Source: Algoriphagus sp. (GTDB lineage: Bacteria > Bacteroidota > Bacteroidia > Cytophagales > Cyclobacteriaceae). From it: a stretch of DNA of 64,000 nt. Positions 41,834-49,655 of the stretch are shown piece by piece (the first letter of the stretch is position 1; each line of letters begins with the position of its first letter). Where the stretch lies: the NCBI GenBank assembly GCA_029945945.1, contig JAQSDM010000011.1:62001-126000 (forward strand), written 5' to 3'. Position numbers and translations under genes: made by a program. The notes beneath the pieces were generated by a model, which searched no databases, was not told the DNA's origin, and worked only from the letters and a program-made list of their open reading frames with translations.

Positions 41834-44467
41834 TTAATTTTCATCCTTCAGGGTCTCGATGAAATATGAGAAGTAATTTTTCAAATCTGAATCAGTCTCA
41901 TATCCGGCTGTTTCGGTCATTTTTTTGACAACTTCTTTATCATCCGAAAAGCCTAAAAGTGCCTGAAAAGCCCCCAAACGAATAAAATTCTTTGAATCAT
42001 TCCTCATTATACCCAATAAATACTCCACAGCTTCCTCTTTTCCTTCCTCAGGAAATCTGCTGAAGTACTCACTATAGTATCCCAAGAAAAAATAAAATCC
42101 TTCCCCTGATAATTTTTCTATTTTTTCTTGAAACCAATCTCCTTTACCCGCAATAGGCAAGGTGATGTAATAATCTGCAACAGGAATGACCATCCTAAAA
42201 TTATCCTCAACAGCAAATCTCTCTACCAAATCAGGACTGACTTTTTGATCAGAAGCAGTCATCAATCCCATCAAAGCTGATCCTGCAACGAGGTAAGATG
42301 AATCATTGGCCATTCTCAAAAACGAGGAATGATATTTATCCGGATTAAAATCAGCCAATACATCAATAGCTCCTGCTTTTACAGAATTCCTGATGTCAGA
42401 CTCGGCAATCCGATAAACCTTATCCTCTAATCCTTCATTTGACCCAAATATTTCAGGATTCCCTTGCAAATAGGCCAAAGCAGATTCTCTCACAGACCAA
42501 AACGTATCATCCAATGCCTTCGGAATTACTAAAAACAATTCTTCTTTTGCCTCCCAAGCAACCAAACTATCAAGAGCTTGATACCTGGCAATTCCAAGTT
42601 TGGATTCATTGAACTGCTTCATCATTTTCTCAGGAGAACTTTCCGATGAAATTTTCGCAAGAAGATCTTTGGCCTCGTCTATATAAACCTGATCAACAGG
42701 GGTATTATTTTCCAATGCAAATTGCTGAAAGGCTCTTTCCAGCATTATTGTCTTAGATTTTCTGGTTTCCCCTTCATACCAACTTATTTCTACAGGGAGT
42801 TTAAAAAGCGGAGTTTTGTTCAAATCCTGAAGCTGATATGCTGAAATCAGAACGTTTTCGGGTTGAGAATAATCCACTTCGAAAAACAACTCGGGATGCC
42901 CTTTGTCCAAAAACCATTGATTGAAAAACCAATTTAAGTCTTCTCCTCCAACTTTTTCAAAAGCAAGTCGCAAATCATGAACCTCAACACTCTGAAGCGC
43001 ATGAGTTTTCAGATACAGGTTGAGTCCTTCGAAGAATACCTCATCTCCCAAATATTCACGAAGCATATGCAATATCACCCCGCCTTTTGAGTAGCTATGG
43101 GAGTCAAACATATCTTCAGAATCTCCATAGGAGAATCGGATCAAATCGACTTGCTTACTCTCTGATTCCTGAAAGTAGGTTTCTGTCTCGGTGACAAACT
43201 TTAGCTTAGCTTCATCCGGCCCGTATTTGTATTCACTCCAAAGAAACTCGCTGTAATTAGCGAACGCTTCGTTAAGAGTTAGATTTGACCAGGACTCTGT
43301 AGTGACATAATCCCCAAACCACTGGTGAAACAGTTCGTGTGCGACAATATAGTCCCACTCCGAATCGATCGCTTCGCGCTCATTAAGTCTCAGTTCCTCC
43401 ATGAAAATCGACGCCGTCGTGTTCTCCATAGCACCGGACACAAAATCCCTCACCACAATCTGATCGTATTTTGGCCAGGGATATTTTACCCCGAGCAAAT
43501 CCGAGAAAAAACCGACCATTTCTGGAGTATTCTTAAACACTTTGGCTGCTCCTTTTTCGTATCCTTTTTCGACGTAATAGCCAAGTGGAATATCTTTCCA
43601 CCTTGCCTCCACTTTTCCGAAGGTTCCAATAGCAATCGCTGCTAAATACGGTGCATGGGGAAGTTTCATTTCCCAATAATCTTTCCTTAGACCATTGCCC
43701 AGATTCTCTTGTTTTACCAGTTCCCCATTGCTTATCGAAATCATGGAATCCGGAACTATGAGCTTGAAAAGTTGAGTGAATCGTTCATTGGGTTTATCTA
43801 TAGTTGGAAACCACTTCGAATTGTGCTCAGTTTCTCCCTGAGTCCAGATCATAGTTGGCTTACCTGGAATCGTGTCAAACGGATCGATGAAATAAAGCCC
43901 TTTTGTATCGGAGATTGCTGCACTTCCATTTCCGGAGTTTTTCTCAGGAAAAGCCGTATAATCGAATTCTATCTGAATCGTGTCCCTTCTTGAATTTTCT
44001 CCGGGAAGGTAAATGGTGATTTGCTTCTCATTGTATCGGTAAGCCAAAGCGGTCGGAGTTGTGTTTCCCACAAGTTTGATTTCTTTCAATTCAAAATCCT
44101 GCGCATCCAGCACCAGTTCCTTTTGAGATTTGAAAAAGGGCCTCAATGTCAACTTTACATGACCTATTACAGCCTGCCTTTCCCAATCGAAAGCCAAATC
44201 CAAATCTGTGTGCAATAAGTCAAAATCTCTTTTCGGAGAAGACCTATAATCAGCAATTTCATTTTCTTTATTGGCAATCAAATTTAGAATAGCCAAAGAA
44301 TCTAAATCCTCATTCTCCTCAGTTAAGGATGTTTCATCTTCGGTTTCAGGTTCCGTTTCAGTCACTTGATTTGTCTTACATGACCAGACTGATGTCATCA
44401 TCAAAATGAGCAATACCAATTTTGACTTTTTCGAAATTCGGGTTAGATGGGCAATCATTTGTTTCAT
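41834..44467 (-). CDS. M1 family aminopeptidase, lipoprotein
   Basis: A zinc metallopeptidase of the gluzincin M1 family (aminopeptidase N-like). The 877-residue protein has a signal peptide with lipobox (SVWSC, Cys30) and an acidic Thr/Glu-rich linker, an N-terminal beta domain, the exopeptidase motif GAMEN (near residue 345) and zinc site HELFHQWFGD with the third ligand in NEAFANYSE (near 376-399). The C-terminal 250 residues look helical, HEAT-like. I start at 44467, just before the signal peptide; the longer frame overlaps the divergent gene. Likely periplasmic or outer-membrane-anchored peptide trimming. Confidence 0.93.
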   Translation of the reverse strand: MKQMIAHLTRISKKSKLVLLILMMTSVWSCKTNQVTETEPETEDETSLTEENEDLDSLAILNLIANKENEIADYRSSPKRDFDLLHTDLDLAFDWERQAVIGHVKLTLRPFFKSQKELVLDAQDFELKEIKLVGNTTPTALAYRYNEKQITIYLPGENSRRDTIQIEFDYTAFPEKNSGNGSAAISDTKGLYFIDPFDTIPGKPTMIWTQGETEHNSKWFPTIDKPNERFTQLFKLIVPDSMISISNGELVKQENLGNGLRKDYWEMKLPHAPYLAAIAIGTFGKVEARWKDIPLGYYVEKGYEKGAAKVFKNTPEMVGFFSDLLGVKYPWPKYDQIVVRDFVSGAMENTTASIFMEELRLNEREAIDSEWDYIVAHELFHQWFGDYVTTESWSNLTLNEAFANYSEFLWSEYKYGPDEAKLKFVTETETYFQESESKQVDLIRFSYGDSEDMFDSHSYSKGGVILHMLREYLGDEVFFEGLNLYLKTHALQSVEVHDLRLAFEKVGGEDLNWFFNQWFLDKGHPELFFEVDYSQPENVLISAYQLQDLNKTPLFKLPVEISWYEGETRKSKTIMLERAFQQFALENNTPVDQVYIDEAKDLLAKISSESSPEKMMKQFNESKLGIARYQALDSLVAWEAKEELFLVIPKALDDTFWSVRESALAYLQGNPEIFGSNEGLEDKVYRIAESDIRNSVKAGAIDVLADFNPDKYHSSFLRMANDSSYLVAGSALMGLMTASDQKVSPDLVERFAVEDNFRMVIPVADYYITLPIAGKGDWFQEKIEKLSGEGFYFFLGYYSEYFSRFPEEGKEEAVEYLLGIMRNDSKNFIRLGAFQALLGFSDDKEVVKKMTETAGYETDSDLKNYFSYFIETLKDEN

Positions 44468-44522
44468 AGTAGAGAGGAATCCACACAGAGTGATTCGTAT
44501 ATTGGCGCCCAAATTAGCAGGA

Positions 44523-45017
44523 ATGTTTTCAGTTACCATCCAAAACAAGACGTATTCGGTAGAAAATACCGATCATAAGATTCAAGTGAATGGTAAAACG
44601 GTAGAATGGGACCTAAAGTGGATCTCAGATCGTAAAATTCATTTGATCCTAGAAAGCCAATCCATCGAGGCAGAATTGATTTCTTTTGACAAGGAATCCA
44701 AAACAATCCAAATCCGGCTCGGAGATAAAACCTCTACTTTATTGATTAAAGACAGGTTTGACATTTTACTTGAACATCTCGGAATGAATAGTAACAACTC
44801 CGGGGTAATTAAAGATATCAAAGCACCGATGCCCGGATTGATCCTGGACCTTAAGGTAAAACCCGGCGATGTGGTCAAAAAAGGGGACGTAGTATTAATC
44901 CTGGAAGCCATGAAGATGGAAAATAGTATCAAATCTCCCGGGGACGGAGTAGTCAAGGCTGTGAAGATCGCTTTAAAACAAAGCGTTGAAAAAAATCAGG
45001 TTTTGATCCAGTTTTGA
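44523..45017 (+). CDS. Biotin carboxyl carrier domain protein
   Basis: A 164-residue cytoplasmic protein whose last 75 residues are a biotinyl domain: APMPGLILDLKVKPGDVVKKGD and the attachment motif EAMKMEN (Lys131). The first 85 residues are a beta-rich domain seen in carriers of acyl-CoA carboxylases. It should shuttle carboxybiotin between a biotin carboxylase and a carboxyltransferase, but neither partner is in this window. The ATG at 44523 is chosen over 44406, which lies inside the divergent aminopeptidase gene. pyrH follows after 98 bases. Confidence 0.88.
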   Translation: MFSVTIQNKTYSVENTDHKIQVNGKTVEWDLKWISDRKIHLILESQSIEAELISFDKESKTIQIRLGDKTSTLLIKDRFDILLEHLGMNSNNSGVIKDIKAPMPGLILDLKVKPGDVVKKGDVVLILEAMKMENSIKSPGDGVVKAVKIALKQSVEKNQVLIQF

Positions 45018-45049
45018 TTTTTTGGTCTAGCATTATGAATTGAACAAAT

Positions 45050-45057
45050 TATATTTG
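45050..45057 (+). promoter_or_regulatory. Possible -7 box for pyrH-frr
   Basis: TATATTTG matches TAnnTTTG and lies 58 bases before the pyrH start. The nearest TTTG upstream is 25 bases away rather than 19-20, so the promoter is uncertain. Confidence 0.35.
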
Positions 45058-45115
45058 CCGAGTTATTTTGACTTTACCTGATCTATTTCGGGTACACCTT
45101 CCTTAAAAACCAGAC

Positions 45116-45823
45116 ATGAAATACAAGCGAATACTACTCAAACTCAGCGGAGAGTCACTGATGGGTGAAAAAAACTACGGCATCGACCCTAATATGCTAC
45201 AGCAATACACCAATGAAATCCGCAAAGTGAAGGAGATGGGTGTTGAGATAGCGATTGTAATAGGAGGTGGTAATATTTTCAGAGGAGTGCAGGCTGAAAA
45301 ATCAGGAATTGACCGAGTTCAGGGGGATTACATGGGGATGCTGGCGACTTTAATCAATGCCATGGCGCTTCAGAGTGCCCTTGAGCAGGGTGGCATGTAC
45401 ACCAGATTGATGTCTGGTATCAAAATCGAAAGTGTTTGCGAACCTTTCATCAGAAGGAGAGCAATTCGCCACCTGGAAAAAGGCCGTATCGTAATTTTTG
45501 GTGCTGGTATTGGCAATCCTTATTTTACTACAGATTCTACTGCAAGCTTACGAGCAATCGAGGTGGAAGCAGATGTAGTTTTGAAAGGAACAAGAGTTGA
45601 TGGAGTATACACAGCTGATCCGGAGAAAGACAAAACAGCAACAAAATATCACACGATCTCATTTCAGGAAGTTTACGAAAAGAACCTCAATGTAATGGAC
45701 ATGACCGCTTTCACGCTTTGCCAAGAAAACAACTTGCCTATCATCGTATTTGATATGAACAAGTTAGGCAATCTGAGCAGACTCGTTCAGGGGGAAGAAA
45801 TCGGAACACTGATCACTGGATAA
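45116..45823 (+). CDS. pyrH: Uridylate kinase
   Basis: Phosphorylates UMP to UDP with ATP in pyrimidine nucleotide synthesis. The 235 residues belong to the amino acid kinase fold, not the eukaryotic UMP/CMP kinase type: [41 protein letters not shown] and [17 protein letters not shown]. frr follows 15 bases later, the usual bacterial pair. Confidence 0.98.
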   Translation: MKYKRILLKLSGESLMGEKNYGIDPNMLQQYTNEIRKVKEMGVEIAIVIGGGNIFRGVQAEKSGIDRVQGDYMGMLATLINAMALQSALEQGGMYTRLMSGIKIESVCEPFIRRRAIRHLEKGRIVIFGAGIGNPYFTTDSTASLRAIEVEADVVLKGTRVDGVYTADPEKDKTATKYHTISFQEVYEKNLNVMDMTAFTLCQENNLPIIVFDMNKLGNLSRLVQGEEIGTLITG

Positions 45824-45838
45824 TTTAAGTTTATAACC

Positions 45839-46399
45839 ATGGAAGAAATCGAATTATTCTTAGACGAGGCCAAAGAATTGATGCAAAAAGCTGTGGATCA
45901 TACCTCATCTGAGCTTTTGAAAATCCGGGCCGGAAAAGCAATGCCAAACATGTTGGACGGGATCATGGTCCAATATTATGGATCACCAACTCCTCTCAAT
46001 CAGGTTTCATCAGTAACCACTCCGGATGCACGAACTTTGGCTATCAAGCCTTTTGAGAGAAAAACAATCAGTGATATTGAGAAGGCAATTATCAACTCTG
46101 ATTTGGGTCTTTCCCCTCAGAATAATGGTGAAATCATCATCCTGACGATTCCGATGCTCACCGAGGAAAGAAGAATAACGCTGGTGAAGCAATCAAAAAA
46201 TGAATGTGAAAATGGGAAAATATCCATCAGAACTGTCAGAAAAGACATAATGGATTCTCTGAAAAAATTACAGAAAGACGGAGCTGCTGAAGATGATATC
46301 AAACGCGCTGAAGATGTCGTTCAAAAATTGACAGATCAGTATTCTACCAAAATAGATGAGATTCTCGTCAAAAAAGAAATAGACATCATGAAAGTCTGA
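45839..46399 (+). CDS. frr: Ribosome recycling factor
   Basis: Splits post-termination ribosomes with EF-G. The 186 residues form the three-helix bundle and beta domain of the family (RAGKAMPNMLDGIMVQYYGSP, PEDR-like LTEERRITLVKQSK, VRKDIMDSLKKLQKDG). It ends the pyrH unit at a terminator 12 bases downstream. Confidence 0.98.
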   Translation: MEEIELFLDEAKELMQKAVDHTSSELLKIRAGKAMPNMLDGIMVQYYGSPTPLNQVSSVTTPDARTLAIKPFERKTISDIEKAIINSDLGLSPQNNGEIIILTIPMLTEERRITLVKQSKNECENGKISIRTVRKDIMDSLKKLQKDGAAEDDIKRAEDVVQKLTDQYSTKIDEILVKKEIDIMKV

Positions 46400-46407
46400 C
46401 AAGATAA

Positions 46408-46440
46408 AAAAACCCGACCAATCAGTCGGGTTTTTATTTT
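46408..46440. terminator. Bidirectional terminator between frr and the DUF5686 gene
   Basis: CCCGAC (46413-46418) and GTCGGG (46425-46430) pair around CAATCA, with an A run before and a T run after, so it works for frr on the plus strand and for the convergent DUF5686 gene on the minus strand. Confidence 0.88.
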
Positions 46441-49089
46441 TTAATCTCCGCTAATATTGAGGAAAGTGGCAATACCAAATCGTACTCCTCCTCTCAGGAA
46501 ATCTCCATTCTCGAATCCTGCTCCCATTTCCACCCGGAAAATCCGGAAGAGATTGTCGAGCGAATATCCGACTTCCCAATAATGAGGTGAGTTCTCCGTT
46601 TTTAAATAGTTGAAAAACAAGTTTTCCCTCACTCCGGAAAATCTCAACATCGGTAGTTGGGTCAGCAAGAATTTCCGAAACTGATAGTGGATAATGCTTG
46701 AGACATACGAGGTATTGGTGCTGTACTTATAATAATCCATAAATCGGTAATTAGAGGCCGGACCGAAGTTGGAGAAAATGGTACGGTTACCTCCAAAATG
46801 CTGATAATCCTGAAAATAGACCTGGTCATTTGACAGGAATGTTCCTGCCGAAATATTAAAATCCAGCTTGCCGCTCACCCCGAAGCTAAAGCTATGCTCC
46901 ACTCCCACCTCCAAGTGATCAAAATCCGCTGCGGTTGGAGAGTTGAGCAAACCGCCAAAGGCTTTGTTATAATTCAAGGTGATCAAAGGCGACCGATCCG
47001 TGATTGGATATTTTCTGCCATCCCGAATTCCATATCGAATACCCGGTCTCCACTCAAGTGAAGTACTCAGTTTTAGAATTTCATGATTTGAAAAAGCCTC
47101 GTCACCAGCCTCTAAATTTTCCGGTCTGTTCGAAGTATAAACTCTTTCCGGTTTATTGTAAAAACTGAAATCTGAATTATTGAAGAGCTCTCTTCGCTTA
47201 GCATATGTCATGTTGACCCGATAGGTGAACCCATAATCCACGCGATGAGACCAATAAGCCCGGGCAAAATTCTGCTCGTACAACTTCATGTAGTTTTGTC
47301 TCAGAAGTAATGAATAAAGCGCATTGACTTGTTCATTGATCGGGTTTCCTCCATTAAACTGGTAAATGAATCGACCGCCCTCCAAGCCAAAAGTGGTTCC
47401 ACTTGTTGGAAGTGTGGTGGACCAACGGAAATCAACTTTCCCATAAAATCGATCACTCGAAAATCCGTATCGTAATTCAGGCTCAATATTGAAACTCTTC
47501 TTCTGGACAGTGACGCTGTCGGCAAGCTTGGTTTCCTGGTATTTTCTATAAAAAAGACCCATTCCTACTTTCCACCCTTCCACGGTATTGAAAGAAACCT
47601 TCGTCCAGTTTTGCTTAAATCCTAACGAAACTCCCTTTCCAAAACTATAAGAAGCCCCGTTCATGAAATCAAGTGGTTTGAATTTGCTTCTGGCTTTTTT
47701 GGCAACAGAATCAACTTCACTCACTTTGGCAGCTTCAATGGTAGCAATACTATCATCTCTGGTATACCCCTGAATCTCAAGTGAAGTCAATGGAACAGGG
47801 CGAATACTATCCCAATAGCTCAAATCACGCTTTTTGGCCATAGAATCGATGGAGTAATAGCGCTCAGAAACAACATCCTGCTGGCTTTGCTCTTTCAGGG
47901 ATTCCTTTTCATACTCATTGATCAGCTTTCGGTATTCCTTTCTTGTGGTTGGCTGTTCTTTGGAAAGTTGCTCCAAAGCAGAAGTTGTTTTGTCAAACTT
48001 TGCAACAGCCTCTGGCACGTCCTGAACTTTCTCATCAATGATTTCAGGCACAAAAGCCAAATCAGGATTTAAAGTCACTTCGTATTCACGAGTTGAAGCC
48101 AAATATTTGAACTCTCCTTCGAAACCAAAAAACTTGCCCCCAAACTTATAAATATGGGTAAGAGGCATCCATACATTTTCGGCAACCGGTGCATATTGCT
48201 GAGTTGCCTGGATCTGGAAGCCCATTAGCGATGTCTGGAGATTCAAACTATGTATTGCCCAGAGGTCTTCAATAATATAAATATAGCCTTCGAATACCCG
48301 CTCCCCTCGGGACCTCGGTGTGACTTTGATTTTGCTGACCATCACATTTTGATCAAAGAAACTCCCTTCGTAATTGAACTTATAATATTGAAAAGCCTGC
48401 CTGGATAGCGGAGAAATGATCTCGTTGATTTTCTCCTGATAAAAAGTGGTTTGAATATATGGCGCCGGAGAAGTGGATTGATTGTCTCCGTTGGTTCGGA
48501 TCGAAATCACCTTTTCTTCAACTTTATTTGGCTGAGTGAAAGTAATCCTGGAAACTGATTCTGAAGTGTAAGCCTCATTTAACTTTAATCCCTCTTTCTC
48601 GAGCGTCTTCTTCATGAAAAATGGAGCATCAGTAAGGCTACCTGTACCTTTCAGGTAAACCGTCATGCTATATTTCTGAAGTTGTAAGCGGTGATATTTG
48701 GCTTTCGCTATTGCTTTCCTCATAATAGTAAGGGCAGGATCTTCCGCTCCTGCTTTTACCTCGACTTCACTGAGAGTATAAACTTGAGGTTCAAGGGTAA
48801 AATTCAGGTCTACCCATTGATCAGTAATAATAACTGTCTCCAGTTGTGATTTATAACCAAGGTATTGAACCAATACATCGTAGACTCCTTGCTTAAGTCG
48901 AAACTCATAAGCTCCATCCTGATTGGTAGGAACCCCATCTCCAAGGTTCCTGACATAGACAGAAGCATAAGGCAATGCTTCTCCTTCGCTCGTTTTAACA
49001 ATTCCCCTGATCCCCTGCGAAAAACTTTCAGATGAAAAAATCATCAATAAACTTCCAATCAAAAGCACTTTAACAAGATATTTTCCCAT
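46441..49089 (-). CDS. DUF5686 outer-membrane protein with carboxypeptidase-like N-terminal domain
   Basis: An 882-residue Bacteroidota protein. A signal peptide (cleavage after SFS) is followed by a carboxypeptidase-D regulatory-like beta sandwich (about residues 27-110, GIVKTSEGEALPYASVYVRN) with the typical LSEVEVKAG end, then a long region matching DUF5686, whose last 400 residues have repeated beta strands consistent with a barrel. It lacks a TonB plug, so it is not an ordinary TonB receptor. The function of the family is not established. It is transcribed alone, away from the susC control region. Confidence 0.85.
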   Translation of the reverse strand: MGKYLVKVLLIGSLLMIFSSESFSQGIRGIVKTSEGEALPYASVYVRNLGDGVPTNQDGAYEFRLKQGVYDVLVQYLGYKSQLETVIITDQWVDLNFTLEPQVYTLSEVEVKAGAEDPALTIMRKAIAKAKYHRLQLQKYSMTVYLKGTGSLTDAPFFMKKTLEKEGLKLNEAYTSESVSRITFTQPNKVEEKVISIRTNGDNQSTSPAPYIQTTFYQEKINEIISPLSRQAFQYYKFNYEGSFFDQNVMVSKIKVTPRSRGERVFEGYIYIIEDLWAIHSLNLQTSLMGFQIQATQQYAPVAENVWMPLTHIYKFGGKFFGFEGEFKYLASTREYEVTLNPDLAFVPEIIDEKVQDVPEAVAKFDKTTSALEQLSKEQPTTRKEYRKLINEYEKESLKEQSQQDVVSERYYSIDSMAKKRDLSYWDSIRPVPLTSLEIQGYTRDDSIATIEAAKVSEVDSVAKKARSKFKPLDFMNGASYSFGKGVSLGFKQNWTKVSFNTVEGWKVGMGLFYRKYQETKLADSVTVQKKSFNIEPELRYGFSSDRFYGKVDFRWSTTLPTSGTTFGLEGGRFIYQFNGGNPINEQVNALYSLLLRQNYMKLYEQNFARAYWSHRVDYGFTYRVNMTYAKRRELFNNSDFSFYNKPERVYTSNRPENLEAGDEAFSNHEILKLSTSLEWRPGIRYGIRDGRKYPITDRSPLITLNYNKAFGGLLNSPTAADFDHLEVGVEHSFSFGVSGKLDFNISAGTFLSNDQVYFQDYQHFGGNRTIFSNFGPASNYRFMDYYKYSTNTSYVSSIIHYQFRKFLLTQLPMLRFSGVRENLFFNYLKTENSPHYWEVGYSLDNLFRIFRVEMGAGFENGDFLRGGVRFGIATFLNISGD

Positions 49090-49655
49090 AAAATTTGGTT
49101 AACGGAAATTGAAGATAACCTGATCAAAGGTTACGCGATGTGTTAAGACGAAGTTTTAAGATTATTTAGGATCATGAAAATTGATGTATAATCAACATAT
49201 TAAATAGAAGGAAAACCGACTGCTATTTCTATTTAAAATACACTAACCAGGAAAATAAGACAATGATATGAATGCCTTAAAATCAAAAATAAAAGCTGGC
49301 TTTTTCAACGAATCTCTTTTCATTCAAATTCTCTGACTTTCATAATTTTTTTAGAAAAGTCCAAAAAGGCCTGTTTGAGGGGTTTTAAGAAATTTATCGA
49401 ATTTTCATTTATTTAAAAAAAATTGAATTTTTTAATTCTATTCAAATGGAAATCGATTTCCATTATTGATTCTATCAACATATTTCAAATTCTTTAGGTA
49501 TTCAATAAAATATGCCTTAATCTGTTAGAATGAAGGTTTTTAACAATCCTGTTAGTCAAATGTTAATGATTGTAAAATTAAAATTATTGCTTCACCTTAC
49601 ATCCGAAATTAATTACTCATGCCAATTTCGCTTTTTAAAAAAACAAAAAAACCCT
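49090..49655. other. Control region between the DUF5686 gene and susC
   Basis: A 566-base AT-rich gap, the longest in the window without a gene. It holds a perfect 20-base palindrome at 49,445-49,464. I see no good TTTG/TAnnTTTG promoter on the plus strand, and no RNA gene or terminator. Confidence 0.6.
49445..49464. promoter_or_regulatory. Perfect palindrome, LacI-family-like operator
   Basis: AATGGAAATCGATTTCCATT reads the same on both strands. A centre with CG flanked by A/T-rich half sites (AAATCGATTT) is typical of LacI/GalR-family operators. It lies 191 bases before the susC start codon. No regulator gene is within view, so the assignment to LacI is an inference from shape. Confidence 0.55.

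Noticed and set aside
49190..49486. Direct repeat ATCAACATAT at about 49,192 and 49,475
   Set aside because: Only ten matching bases in AT-rich sequence with no spacing logic; probably chance.
49530..49655. Forty-two-residue N-terminal extension of SusC
   Set aside because: The signal peptide begins at 49656, and the extension has no signal or domain features.
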